Assembly: GCA_963971535.1 (NCBI GenBank)
Contig: OZ020598.1
Span: 87,254,185 to 87,318,184, forward strand
Direction: 5' to 3'
Origin: Notolepis coatsorum
Lineage: Eukaryota; Chordata; Actinopteri; Aulopiformes; Paralepididae
DNA: 64,000 nucleotides
A program made the position numbers and the translations under genes. Under the pieces are notes generated by a model. It did not search any database, was not told the DNA's origin, and saw only the letters and a list, made by a program, of their open reading frames with translations. Below, piece by piece: positions 45,706 to 58,244 of the stretch. Within the stretch, counting starts at the first letter, position 1, and each line of letters begins with the position of its first letter.

Positions 45706-47008
45706 AATGCCAGCTTGCTTTTGTGTCCGAGGAGAATGGAGGGAAATGAGTGATGTGGGAAATCATAGAGCTCTCTAAACATCCACTCAGTGGGTTAAAG
45801 GCTGATACTCACTGCACAACATCACGAGCCACGAGAAGCAGATTTAAATTCATTTTTTATCTGACTCTGAAAAACTCTTCTATTCATAGTGTAGTCTATA
45901 TTCGATTATTATAATATACTATAGTATAATATAGTACAGCATTCTTTGTGCTGTATTCTTCTTTTTGTTTTGTTTTATATACTTTTTAAAATTGTATACA
46001 AAAGAAATACAAGGAAAAATAAGTGTTACATTGTACAGTGTTTTAGCATTGGTATACAGCTGTACAGTTGACCCAGGCAGAGGCAGATAAGATAAAGAAT
46101 AAAACAAAAGTAGTCTTTCACCTCATGTTGACTTACAGTAAATAAACTCAGTGTTATACATAAAGATGGTCTCTGCATGACCTCGCCGTGTCCTGGAGTC
46201 ACACAGGGTGGAGGGTTCAGTGGCAGTGCCCGCAGAAAGTCAATGCCTGGAGGCTAAACGACATCAAAGATGGTAGATACGAAAAGATAACACATTCATG
46301 AAAGGAAGCACAAAAAAATGGAACACTCATGGCCTCCTAAGTAAAGCGGGACCTTTACACTAGGCGCTATCCTGATTCGTTCACTGTGAGATCGCTGGTC
46401 TCCTAAGGTGGGGGACGCAGTAAGCCAGCCAATGCCGTGCCTTTTGTAGCTCATGTGATGAATTACAGGAAGTGACTCAGAGCTGTGCCGTCTCCTCTCT
46501 GAACCATCTCTGACGGTGTGTGTCCTGTTGATTAGTGTTAGCTACAGCGATCCCTGACTCTACTGGACTGTAAGGAAAGAGGAAGTCACGAAGGCATGTT
46601 GGTTGCTGCACAATCCTGACCTAGAGACAACTCTCACCATCTCGATCTCTCCATCTCTCGTCTGTTTCCTCTGTTGCCTGGTATGAACCTGCTATATTGT
46701 CTGCAGCTCACTTACAGGGGAATGCCACTGGGATGTCAAATCTGGGGCATCTATCGGGGGTTTGTTAGACAGAGCTAAGAGCTAAGTCATGTTGAAGAGT
46801 ATCAAGTCCCAGAAGTAGTAATTACCTCTTAGTGTTAGGTCACCTGGAGATTCATTAGTGTAATATAAAAATGCCTGTAATGTATACATGTATAAAACAT
46901 GGCATTTCACAATAGCGGCTGCAATTGCTCAATAGCAGCCAGTGTTAGAAAGTAATTTGTTATGCTAATTCTCCCCCTCGGCTGGACCTACCTTGGAGCT
47001 GGGTATTG
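45706..47008. other. Unassigned sequence with one dispersed repeat copy
   Basis: Positions 46335-46480 are the partner of the repeat at 42090-42385. The rest, including 45900-46140 and 46480-47008, shows no gene or element end that I recognise. Confidence 0.45.
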
Positions 47009-47016
47009 GTCTCTTG

Positions 47017-47633
47017 TAGGGATGGGAATTGATAAGATTTAATCGATACGATTCCATTATCGATTCTGCTTATCGATCCCTGATAAACTTATAATTTAAA
47101 TAAATAAATTGGAAATGCAACAGAACTAAGCTGGTTGGAATAACAACATGCAACTTGACATTTCTGATTGTCATTGTTGAGCCGCCATGTCAGAAAAATA
47201 CAAAAACTGTAAAAAAAATTTAAATAACTATACACTTAAATAAAATTATGTATTTGAGATTCTCTTAAACTAATTGAATCTATTGAACTGTAGTTGCATT
47301 CAACAGGTCGTTATTCCTCTGACTCCTCTTAGTCCTCTGTCATCTGGTCTTTCAGAAGACCCGCGCGCACACACACACACACACACAGTCAAACAGCGGG
47401 AACATTTCTGGAGCATATGCGACCAAAACCCAGGCAATTTCGAGCCCTTAAGGAATCAAATAGTCTGCTATGGCTGCATGTGTGGCGCTAACGTTATTGT
47501 TTTTAAATGCGCAACTGTCGGAAAAACATGGCAGCGATAAGAGGAATCGATAGTCACGGAGGCATGCAATTCCAGGAATCGGACAATTAGGAACCGGCTC
47601 CCAACGGGAACCGGTTTTCGATTCCCATCCCTA
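47017..47633. mobile_element. hAT-like non-autonomous element (617 bp)
   Basis: Starts tagggatgggaattgataag and ends ttcgattcccatcccta. A perfect 8-bp duplication gtctcttg flanks it (47009-47016 and 47634-47641). A short AC run sits inside (about 47370). No transposase frame. Confidence 0.93.
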
Positions 47634-47641
47634 GTCTCTTG

Positions 47642-48560
47642 CGTGTGCTTTGGTGGATTCTGGCTGATCTTCGTTGTTGGGTTCTCTCGGTTCGCTGGCT
47701 GGTTTTTGGGGTTCCTTGCGTGAGGGGCTCGCTGTGGCTTCTGCTGTGTTCCGGGGTGTCCCGGTGTCATCTCGGACCGTCCCGATCCTGCGTGTCTTCT
47801 CATTTGGCCGCTGTCGTGTCTGTCTGCTTGAGTGTTTGGAGTCGTGTCTCCTTTGGCGTGGCTGCGGGTCCTGGGGCGCGTAGCTTGTCATTCCTCTGTG
47901 GAATTTGTGTCACATCCCACCTGTCCCTGCTCATCCTCCTCCATGCTTTCCTCCTCCATTCAACCTTGGACAGTTCCCTCTTCCTCCACCTGCTGGACAA
48001 TTCCCCTCATTAACCCTTGGACTCCTTATACATTTATGTACTATTAGATTAATTTAGTCAAGTCTCCCTGTCTGTCTGTCTGTTGTATTTTGTGTTCCCT
48101 TGTCTGGTCTTGTTGTCCTGTCTATCTTAGGTTTATGCTCTTGTCTTGTAGTTGTTATTTAGTCTGTCTTGTATTAGTGTCACTTTAGTCTGTCAGTCTG
48201 TTTTCCCCTCCCAGGTGTGTCTCATTGCAATCAACCCTCATGTGTCAATTAACCAGTGTATATACAGGTATGTTTAGTCTGCCCTGTCTTCCGTGCACAT
48301 TCATTGTATTCAGTGTCTCCTGTTTGCTGTACCTGTTGCTGTTCCTCGTACCTGTTCCTGTCTATGTTCCTGTTTATCATTCGGATTCATTACTCACCCC
48401 GCCTGCCATGCTGTTCATGCGATGTTGAGTATTTGTTTGTAGTTAGTTCAAGTTATGTTAGTTTAGTTCAAGTGTATTCCCTATTTATGTTTTTCCCTCT
48501 TCCAGCGTTTGCTGAGAGGTATTCTTTTGTAGTGTAAGTTTCTGTTTATGTGTTCAAGTA
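47642..48560. repeat. T/C/G-rich sequence, possible LTR remnant
   Basis: Positions 48055-48560 are rich in cttgtctgg / gttcctgt phrases, as in LTRs of some fish gypsy elements. I cannot define LTR ends. Positions 47642-48055 are unassigned. Confidence 0.3.
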
Positions 48561-48841
48561 AAGGTAGTTAAATTTCAATGCTCATTGAGAGCTCTGGATG
48601 CCCTCTCCTCATATGACTACAATCGGCGACGTTTAGCGAATTCAAAATGGCGGATATTCGCTAAATTATAAACACATTCCATAAACTTAAATCTCAATAA
48701 CACTTTAGACTATTGGTAAACAAACGTATTGTTGAAAATATACACTATGACTGCTGTTTTGACAGTATTATGGTCTTTACTCTTGGATACATTTGGAAAG
48801 AAAACGCAACATTATGTCATACAGTCTAGAGAGATTGATTT

Positions 48842-51150
48842 ACATTTACATTTAGTCATTTAGCTGACGCTTTTATCCAAAGCGACTTACAAGTTCTGTA
48901 CGACAAGATAGCAAGAAGGGTACAACTCTATCAGCTGAGTAACAATGTTTATCAAAGTGTTGCGTGTTACAGTGTAGGTTAGTTTATTAGGACAAGTGCA
49001 TGACAGTAAGGTTGGTCAGGGTTAGATTTTTAATTTAAAATTTTTTTTATTATCATTTCAGATAATGGTTGAAGAAGTGAGTCTTTAGTCGACGGCGAAA
49101 GATTGGACGGGATTCGGCTGTCCTAACTGGGATGGGTAGTTCATTCCACCATTGTGGGGCAAGGACTGAGAATAGGCGGCTTCTCTTTGATGACCCTCCG
49201 GGAGCTTGGATAGGAGTAGGTCTGAGGCGGCCAGAAGATGCAGAGCGTAGGGGTCTTGAGGGTGTGTAGTTAGAGACCATTGACCGGAGGTAGGCGGGGG
49301 CGGTTCCCTTTGCCGCACGGTATGCTAGGTTGAGGGCCTTGAAGCGGATACGTGCAGCAATGGGGAGCCAGTGCAGGTCCCTAAGAAGTGGGGTGACATG
49401 GGCCGATTTTGGTAGGTTTGCGTTTTGAATGAGTTGAAGAGGCTTGGTGGCAGTGGCCGGGAGGCCAGCTAGCAGTGCGTTGCAGTAGTCGAGGCGGGAG
49501 ATGACTGTTGATTGGACGAGTAGTTGGGTGGCTTCTTTTGTCAGGAAGGGGCGTATCCTTCTAACGTTGCTCAGGAGGAATCTGCAGGTTCTGGTTGTCG
49601 CTGCGATGTGAGCAGAGAAGTTCAACTGGTCGTCGAGGACAACACCAAGGTTCTTGGCGGTCGGGGATGCGGTCACAGCTGCATTCTCGACTGTGATGGA
49701 GTGGTCGGTCAGGGGGGAGGATTTGGCCGGCAGGTGGAGCAATTCTGTTTTGCTTAGGTTCAGTTTGAGGTGGTTGGTCATCATCCAGGCGGAGATGTCG
49801 GACAGACAGGCCGAGATCCGCTCAGAGACGTGGATATCTGAGGGAGGGAAGGAGAGGAAGAGTTGAGTATCATCGGCATAACAATGATATGAGAAGCCAT
49901 GAGACGTGATAATGTTACAGAGTGATTTAATGTAGAGGGAGAAGAGAAGGGGTCCTAGGACCGAGCCCTGGGGGACACCCGTCCGCAGGGGCCGGGTGGC
50001 CGACAGAGTCCCTCTCCATGACACTTGGTAGGAGCGGTCGTTGAGGTATGATGTCAGCCATGTCAGCGCAGATCCAGCCACTCCCATTCCTGCTAGGGCC
50101 GCGAGGAGGATCTGATGGTTGACTGTGTCGAAGGCTGCAGATAGATCTAGGAGAATCAGGACAGAGGAGAGGCCTTTCGCTTTTGCTAAGTGAAGTGCCT
50201 CTGTGAACGCAATGAGGGCCGTTTCTGTGGAGTGGCCAGTCTGGAAGCCAGACTGATTGGGGTCTAGGAGGTCATTCTGTAAGAGATAAGCAGTAAGTTG
50301 GTTGGATACAGCACGTTCAAGTGTTTTAGAAAGGAAGGAGAGAAGAGAGACAGGACGATAGTTGCCTATGACGGTGGGGTTCAGGGTTGGTTTTTTATGA
50401 GGGGCGTGACTCTGGCTTGTTTTAGGGATGTGGGGACCACCCCCGAGTTGAGTGAGGAGTTGATGGTTGCGGTCTGGAGGAGTGGGGAGGGTAGCTGGTC
50501 CAGCTGGCATGTAGTCGGACGGTTCGACGTTACCAGTGTCAGGGTCTTGGCTTCTGTAATGGGAGAGAAAGATGACAGAGTGAAGGATGAGGTTCTCAAT
50601 TCAGTGTTTGGAATGGGTGGGGGTTGGGAGAAGGAGCTGCGGATGTTCTCCATTTTTTCCTCAAAGAAGATCGCAAAGTCTTTGGCAGAAAAAGATGAGG
50701 AGGGAGGACATGGTAGCATGCAGTTTGTGAAGATTCTTGGCAGAGGCCTCGATCCTATGGTGAAAGAAAGAAGCTTTGGCATTAGTAATGGTTTTGGAGA
50801 ATGTTAACAAGAGGTTGTGATATGTGTCGATTTCAGCAGTGAGGCGTGACTTTCTATACTTCCTCTCAGCCGCTCTCAGGGCCTGTCTTTGTTCTCTCAC
50901 TGCATCCGTCAGCCATGGACTGGGTGGGGAACGGCGGGGAGGTTTCTCAACGAGGGGACAGAGCTTGTCGAAGGAGGTTGCAAGGGCTGAGAGGAGGGTG
51001 GAGGTTGCCATCTCTGTGGGGAGAGCAGAGAAGGTGTCACTCAAAGGTAGAGCGGATATTATGTCAGAGGAGAGGGTGGAGGGGGATAGGGAGGGCAGGT
51101 TGCGTCTGAGTGAGACGGTTTGAGTTGGGGTGAAGACCTTTCGGTTAATG
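48842..51150 (-). mobile_element. L2-type LINE, minus strand, 5' truncated
   Basis: The 3' end (low coordinates) is the well-known fish tail tttagctgacgcttttatcc. Above it is a reverse-transcriptase frame of 485 codons, then two upstream frames. The 5' end is cut off near 51150 within piggyBac-like sequence. Confidence 0.85.
49053..50510 (-). pseudogene. L2-type LINE reverse transcriptase
   Basis: Carries NYRPVSLLSFLSKTLERAV, QSGFQTGHSTETAL, LDLSAAFDTVNH, TGVPQGSVLGPLLFSLYI, the catalytic CYADDTQLF, LNLSKTELL and the C-terminal DLHWLPIAARIRFKALNLAY. From NYRPV (about 50370) to the stop the RT core is uninterrupted. The first part of this frame is not LINE protein: the true upstream protein runs in the frame at 50381-50782 (ENIRSSFS, SLKQARVTPLIK) and, before another shift near 50720, in the frame at 50661-51110 (PPSPWLTDAVREQRQALRAAERKYRKS in part). 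There are at least two frameshifts, so it is not functional. Confidence 0.88.
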
Positions 51151-51207
51151 AAAGGTTGTGATGTCGTTTTGGGACCGGTACCGGACCCGTCGGGCTTAAG
51201 AGGTTAA

Positions 51208-51661
51208 GATGGCAGTCTACTCTGGGTGGAAGTCCACAATACGCAGAAACAAGTCTCATGATGGCACAGCCCGTTCTACATCTACAACATCGGATTCCGT
51301 ATCCACCAACTATCTCCATCTTCCATCTTCAAACCATCTACAGGTTCCGAGCTCCACTAACTGGGGCCGACAATGCATCATCATCACACCCCAGTTAAGT
51401 GCACTCTTGATCAATGTTTTTCCTCCACCAGCTGCCTTACCTTCGTGGGACTGAGCAGGCAGGGCTGGAACCAATGGAGGTTTTTCATCAACAGACCCAT
51501 GTTGTTTAGGTTGTCTGCCCCGGGTGTAAACTGAGGCAGTGTTGGCCTCTATCTACACGGCATTCATTTTAATTCCCTTCGCAGAGTCATTAGCTGTCTC
51601 CCCTGCCCCTTTCCATATTCCATATTTCCTTGTGTTGTAATATGGGCTGTAGGACAGTAGG
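51208..51661. other. Unassigned sequence
   Basis: An 81-codon frame (51209-51454) is not recognised. No repeat ends. Confidence 0.45.
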
Positions 51662-52592
51662 ATAGTGTCTCAATCGGCTGGTGTCTCAGTAGACTAGTGT
51701 CTCAGTAGGTTAGTGTCTCAGTAGGATAGTGTCTCAGTAGGTTAGTGTCTCAGTAGGATAGTGTCTCAGTAGGTTAGTGTCTCAGTAGGATAGTGTCTCA
51801 GTAGGTTAGTGTCTCAATGGGCTAGTGTCTCAGTAGGATAGTGGCTCAGTAGGATAGTGTCTCAGTAGGTTAGTGTCTCAGTAGGATAGTGTCTCAGTAG
51901 GTTAGTGTCTCAGTAGGATAGTGTCTCAGTAGGTTAGTGTCTCAGTAGGTTAGTGTCTCAGTAGGATAGTGTCTCAGTAGGTTAGTGTCTCAGTAGGATA
52001 GTGTCTCAGTAGGTGAGTGTCTCAGTAGGTGAGTGTCTCAGTAGGATAGTGTCTCAGTAGGATAGTGTCTCAGTAGGATAGTGTCTCAGTAGGATAGTGT
52101 CTCAGTAGGTTAGTGTCTCAGTAGGATAGTGTCTCAGTAGGTTAGTGTCTCAGTAGGATAGTGTCTCAGTAGGTTAGTGTCTCAATGGGCTAGTGTCTCA
52201 GTAGGTTAGTGTCTCAGTAGGTTAGTGTCTCAGTAGGTTAGTGTCTCAGTAGGATAGTGTCTCAGTAGGATAGTGTCTCAGTAGGTTAGTGTCTCAGTAG
52301 GATAGTGTCTCAGTAGGATAGTGTCTCAGTAGGTTAGTGTCTCAGTAGGATAGTGTCTCAGTAGGTTAGTGTCTCAGTAGGTTAGTGTCTCAGTAGGATA
52401 GTGTCTCAGTAGGATAGTGTCTCAGTAGGTTAGTGTCTCAGTAGGATAGTGTCTCAGTAGGTTAGTGTCTCAATGGGCTAGTGTCTCAGTAGGATAGTGT
52501 CTCAGTAGGTTAGTGTCTCAGTAGGATAGTGTCTCAGTAGGATAGTGTCTCATGTCTCAGTAGGATAGTGTCTCCGTAGGATAGTGTCTTCA
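51662..52592. repeat. 16-bp minisatellite, about 58 units
   Basis: The unit gtgtctcagtaggNta has one main variable base (a or t, giving ggata or ggtta). Rare variants are caatgggcta (51812, 52182, 52470), ggtgag (about 52012 and 52028) and one shortened unit (52549). Confidence 0.96.
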
Positions 52593-52985
52593 ATTTCCCT
52601 ATATGAATCTACATCCCACTCATAGAGACTCTATTTGAAGCCTTAGTGCTTATAGGCTACATCCACGACGCTACATGCAGTATTTTCTCATGGACATATC
52701 ACTGAAATTAGTTACGATGATAACACATGCTATCACTAGAAGAAAAAGCACAGCTGGCCTGTCCCCCATTACAAGCAGTAATTGGATTTATCCTTTCATT
52801 TTGTCCATTTGGGATGTTTTCAGGCATAAATCACTGAGAGAGAAAGAAATTGCATAATGCTATGCATTAAAAGCTACATGGAGAGATATGACATAATGAA
52901 ATATGCGGACAGAAAGCAGTTTGGAGACAACTTAACGCAAATGGTCGTTAGTTAATTTGAAAATTGTCTATTTTATTGACTTTAT
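52593..52985. other. Unassigned sequence
   Basis: No gene or repeat end recognised. Confidence 0.5.
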
Positions 52986-52989
52986 TGTC

Positions 52990-53555
52990 TGATGTGCATT
53001 TATGATCACATCACACCCATACTCCATTCCCTACACTGGCTCCCTGTCTCCTCCAGGATTGAATACAATGTCTCCCACCTCACCCATCAGTGCATCCACA
53101 GCAACGCCCCCTCCTATCTAAAGGAGCTCATCGCTCCCCCGACCTCCACCCGCTCCCCCCCCCGCTCTGGATACTCAAACACACTCCAACCCATACACAG
53201 GACACACCTCTGCACCATGGGTGACCGGGCCTTCTGCTCAGCTGCTCCTCGGCTGTGGAATGCCCTCCCCGACCATCTGAGAGCATCACAGTCCGTTGAG
53301 GTTTTTAAAAGGGGCCTAAAAACATTTCTTTTTAACAAGGCATTTGCCTGAATTATTCTTTTACTTAAATTTGTACTTCTATTCATTTTATTATTATTAT
53401 AATTTTTAATTTGTAATTTTTATGTTCTTCCATTTCATTGGTTGTTTTATTCATTTAAATTGTTTTTATTCATTTAACTTTTTATCTTTATCTCCTGTTC
53501 ACAAATATAAAGTGCAGTACAAATAGAATTTATTATTATTATAATTATTTATTGG
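52990..53555 (+). mobile_element. LINE 3' end, plus strand (L2/CR1-like)
   Basis: Encodes the last 115 or so residues of a LINE protein: ILHSLHWLPVSSRIEYNV, APSYLKELI, DRAFCSAAPRLWNALPDHLR, ending FLFNKAFA and a stop (about 53351). The 3' UTR ends aaagtgcagtacaaatagaa followed by ATT repeats, a typical L2 tail. Confidence 0.8.
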
Positions 53556-54950
53556 GTCTCATAGTAAGATAATATGATTTAATTTGATAAAATAAAATAA
53601 AAACGTTCTCACACAAGTGTGCCGACCGCAGGAGACGTGAAGCCCAGGGAGAGGTGTGATACTCGTCATACTCTCTTGCTTTTGGGTTTGTAATGTGTGA
53701 TGTCAACGTTGGTGTGTGTGTGTGTGTATGTGTGTGCGTGTGTGTATGCTCGCAGTCCGTGACCGTCCGTCACATCCCTCCATCTCAATAGCTGAGGTTT
53801 GTTTACGTCTGGTAATGTTTCGTAAACATTGGAGTATATAGACCCATATTCTGCTTCATGATTGGTTGAGAAGGTTCCACAATGTGTATTTTTCCATGTA
53901 CACATCAAACTCCGTAAGGCTGTATGTGAATATGAACATTAATTGTGGTTCGGAGTAGGTGCTGGAAGACCGTATATACCCTCGTCTTTACATAACCAAT
54001 GCTTGTACCACTCGCTGTGCAATCCTCTTGAGTTGCAGTCGGGTTAATGTGTGTATTTTAAACTCGGCCAGCTCCCTCTTCATGCTTGGTCTTGCTGCGC
54101 TAAGCACTGTCTGCGGCCGAGACCCGGAGAGATACTATGTAATTGGAACATCCGGAAAAACCACAGACTGGTGATAATTGGTAGCTACATTTAAATAAAA
54201 AATAAAAAAGCCCCCCTGATGCAGGGACTTGTTGCTTTCCCCTCAACACTCACCAAGCACAAGCCATTAAGCTTCATTCATGGAGAATAAGGTGCTGACA
54301 GGGAGAAAAGTCCAGGCAATTTTTTAATGCTGTTTCTACACACGCATTACATACAGGGTGCAAAATATGGGGAGGTCTGATTGACACTCAAGGCCCTCTG
54401 AAAGCCTAAACGGCATAATTTTGGGGAGGGGTGGGGGTCTCTGGAAAATGTTTTGCAAAATGATTTTGCCACTTAAAATGTCATACCATGTTCGTCATCC
54501 AATTTGCTAAACATATTCACAAGTATGAATACAGAAAAAAAAGATGATGTTGTGGACTTACGCAGGAGAGAGCCTGTCAACCAGTCTCCCTCACTGTACA
54601 CAGACATGCTTCTGTTACAGATATTATATATGAGCTTGGCAAATGTTGAAATTGAGGGAATTAGGCAAATATCTCTTTTGTTTTGGTTGTTCTTCTAATG
54701 TAACTCAAGTCATTTGCAATGTGGAGTCTGTCAAAGGGCGGTCATGGATGAATGGTTGTGTTGTTTCTTTCGTGACTTTATTGCGTGCTGCTGTTTGCTA
54801 TTCGCCTTGGTGTGTGTGTTTATAACTCAGCTAGTCCATTCCCTGGTGCTCATGAAATGTTGTGTTGCTTAGTTAATCTGGGGAAGACTTAAAGCGTAAC
54901 ACCGGAGCGCTGCGTATAGGCAGGGTGGAACCCCTGCTTTCCACCGGGCA
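53556..54950. other. Unassigned sequence with a short GT repeat
   Basis: GT-rich run at about 53711-53746. Several short frames, none recognised. Confidence 0.45.
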
Positions 54951-55340
54951 TTTAGATTACATTCAAATGTATTGTCGTCATACAGTACAACGGAAATAGG
55001 TTTGGCATCCAACCAGAATGCAAATGTAATAGTAAAGTGCAATAGTAATATACAATGTACAGGTGATAATATGTGGGTATAAAATATATAAATTGGTACT
55101 ACTGGGTGTAGTGCTAATCAGATGTATGTACATAGTTGTAATATTGATATGTACAGTGATACAGGTATAGACAGTATGGTAGTAGTCATACTGGTCAGCA
55201 GCGTAACTAGTAAGGGATATGTATATAGTTTAAGGAATCGGATTATGTGCAGGTACTGTACACAGATGTGTGTGTATATATATGGTAAAAATAAATGTAT
55301 ATACAGCATTATTGTACATGCTATCATACAGAGTTATATA
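54951..55340. repeat. LINE 3' UTR-like sequence
   Basis: It contains ttgtcgtcatacagtacaac and agtgcaatagtaatatacaatg, phrases like the 3' UTR at 33640-33790. No coding part. Confidence 0.4.
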
Positions 55341-55489
55341 CAGGTGTATATAGAAGGATTATATGCAGGTATATTTTGCACGCTGCATATACACACACAA
55401 GTGCATGGACACCCAAAGTTATGCACCCATTCGCACATGTGCACACATACAAACCTGACATGCACGTGAGCACTCGCATAGCCTAGAGT

Positions 55490-55562
<73 letters not shown>
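55490..55562. repeat. AC / ACGC microsatellite
   Basis: ACGC units passing into about 20 AC units. Confidence 0.95.
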
Positions 55563-55563
<1 letters not shown>

Positions 55564-55639
55564 AAAACACAACATCGCTTTTCTGGATGTTCAATGAAAA
55601 GGAGGTCAAGCTCTTCTTCCCATCAGTCCTCCGTGTGAT

Positions 55640-56390
55640 ATCTGTCAGGCAGTGATATCTGTTAGGTGGGACAGTGATATCTGTCAGGTGGGGACAGTGA
55701 TATCTGTCAGGTGGGGACAGTGATATCTGTCAGGTGGGGACAGTGATATCTGTCAGGTGGGGACAGTGATATCTGTCAGGTGGGGACAGTGATATCTGTC
55801 AGGCGGGGACAGTGATATCTGTCAGGCGGGGACAGTGATATCTGTCAGGCGGGGACAGTGATATCTGTCAGGTGGGGACAGTGATATCTGTCAGGCGGGG
55901 ACAGTGATATCTGTCAGGTGGGGACAGTGATATCCGTCAGGTGGGCAGGTGGGGACAGTGATATCTGTCAGGTGGGGACAGTGATATCTGTCAGGCGGGG
56001 ACAGTGATATCTGTCAGGTGGGGACAGTGATATCTGTCAGGTGGGGACAGTGATATCTGTCAGGTGGGGACAGTGATATCTGTCAGGTGGGGACAGTGAT
56101 ATCTGTCAGGTGGGGACAGTGATATCTGTCAGGCAGTGATATATGTCAGGTGGGGACAGTGATATCTGTCAGGTGGGGACAGTGATATCTGTCAGGCGGG
56201 GACAGTGATATCTGTCAGGCGGGGACAGTGATATCTGTCAGGTGGGGACAGTGATATCTGTCAGGCGGGGACAGTGATATCTGTCAGGCGGGGACAGTGA
56301 TATCTGTCAGGTGGGGACAGTGATATCTGTCAGGCGGGGACAGTGATATCTGTCAGGCGGGGACAGTGATATCTGTCAGGAGGGGACGGT
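55640..56390. repeat. 23-bp minisatellite with a palindromic core
   Basis: The unit acagtgatatctgtcaggtg plus ggg recurs about 32 times. One base alternates (ggtgggg or ggcgggg). Two shortened units lack the gggg part (55650, 56128) and one is duplicated in part (55936-55950). Each unit contains gacag...ctgtc, a small inverted repeat around gatatc. Confidence 0.95.
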
Positions 56391-56704
56391 CCAGAGCATG
56401 TTTCTCATTAACATGAGGGCAAGGACGCGGGAAGTCGGTCAGACTTGGGGGTGCGGGAGTCGGAGATAAATAATAATAATAATAACGTCATATTAAATGC
56501 ATGAGCGAAGCGCATCATTCGTGATTTTCCATTAATTTGAAAGATCAATATTTTACACTACAACAGACAAACTTGAACACCAACATGTGGACAGTTCACA
56601 CACGAAATGCAGCAGTTTTTTCTCTAATCAGAAGACGATTTATTGTCGATAGAGCAAGCGGCAACAACTAGCGTTTGGACTTTCGTTTCGCACACCGCAC
56701 AGGA

Positions 56705-56740
<36 letters not shown>

Positions 56741-57604
56741 ACTGTCACAACAACAATCGCTGCAGGAGCGATAATAAACACACATTACCTATTCCGAAGA
56801 CGGTAAAACACCGAAGGTGGTCTTGCGTTCAGGAGTGGTGGAAATAAACTCCTTCATGACAACATGAATGTCCAGTGAGTCCAGAATATCCTAATGCATA
56901 TGCTGCAGCAAGTCCAGGTTATTATTATTAAAGAAATCAGATATCGTTTTTGAGACATTTCTTTTCTGAGACACAAGTAAACACACTCCACTTCAGTCAA
57001 TCCTCCCTCTCTGCAATTCGTTCCCGCTTACAACATCGCCGACAGATATATTCCTTTACTGCGAATTGTCCCAAAAACTATTCCAGGCCGCTATTTATTT
57101 TACCAACGGATTTCCAGTTCCGCGTTGACGCTTCCAGGCCGCGTCTATTCGAATCCCAACTGGTTCATGAGTCGGCTACACGCTGCTTTAATAACACTGC
57201 ATTATCGAGACAGCGCCCCTATGGATCTGGCAATGAATTCCAAGAATAGGGTAAATCTGCAGTGCCGCTCCGCTCTATGACATTGAGTAGCCTCGGTAAA
57301 GGCCAAAACAACCTTGCAGTTGCAGTTACACTCCCCGCCAGCAGGGGGTGCTGGAGCACCCCCCGCACCCCCACTTCCCGCGCCCCTGCACGAGGGGGAC
57401 ATTTAGACTTTTTGTGGCTAGCCGCTCCTTTTCATCTGAGGGATGAAGCCCTATGGATCAATAATTCACCGGCTGAGATGTGTGCGGCTATGGATTCAGA
57501 TGAATGAGTCTTATCTGGGGGTTTGCAGGCACCTCACGGGCCACGATGCAACTCAGATGAAACATGTTGGAAACACTTCAAATAGAGTGCTGCTCATGAG
57601 GCCA
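56391..57604. other. Unassigned sequence with a short TG repeat
   Basis: TG repeat at 56708-56738. Positions 57330-57400 hold a self-complementary gggggtgctggagcacccc stretch typical of fish dispersed repeats. No gene recognised. Confidence 0.4.
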
Positions 57605-58190
57605 TATAGTGCACACGCAAACATGCACACACATACACCCGCACACACACACAAACCTACACATGCAAGCAAGCATGCACAAACATACACACGCAAGCAC
57701 GCACAAACATACACACGCAAGCACGCACAAACATACACACGCAAGCATGCACAAGCATACACAAACATATACACCAAGCACGCACAAACATACACACCAA
57801 GCACGCACAAACATACACACCAAGCACGCACAAACATACACACCAAGCACGCACAAACATACACACCAAGCACGCACAAACATATACACCAAGCACACAC
57901 AAACATATACACCAAGCACACACAAACACACGCAAGCATGCACAAACATACACACGCAAGCACACACAAACATACACATGCAAGCACGCACAAACATATT
58001 GTACACACGCAAGCACACACAAACATACACACGCAAGCACACACAAACATACACACGCAAGCACACACAAACATACACACCAAGCACACACAAACATACA
58101 CAAACATACACACCAAGCACACACAAACATACACACCAAGCACACACAAACATACACACCAAGCACACACAAACACACACACACACTCAT
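57605..58190. repeat. 23-24 bp minisatellite of AC-rich units
   Basis: The unit caagcacgcacaaacataca plus cac (sometimes cgc) recurs about 23 times. The unit appears to have grown from an AC repeat. Frames of about 200-276 codons on both strands (THKHTH..., VCMFVCA...) are artefacts. Confidence 0.93.
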
Positions 58191-58244
58191 GCTTTCTCAC
58201 TCACTCATCCATGATCTCCACCAGCCAGAAGCCTGGGGGGGATT

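Larger units (their letters stand above)
48571..51207. mobile_element. piggyBac-like family A, copy 2, split by an L2-type LINE
   Basis: Positions 48571-48842 match 1717-1985. The remaining right end, gtgatgtcgttttgggaccg to cgggcttaagaggttaa (about 51155-51207), matches 1984-2033 and lies on the far side of a LINE. Its terminal cgggcttaagaggttaa is a cleaner form of the family end. The left half is missing. Confidence 0.65.

Noticed and set aside
51209-51454. 81-residue plus-strand frame after the piggyBac-like end
   Set aside because: Low-complexity Ser/Thr-rich translation, no homologue recognised and no gene context.
51662-56390. Regularly spaced short repeats resembling a CRISPR array
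   Set aside because: Units are head to tail with no unique spacers, and the setting is a fish-like nuclear genome.
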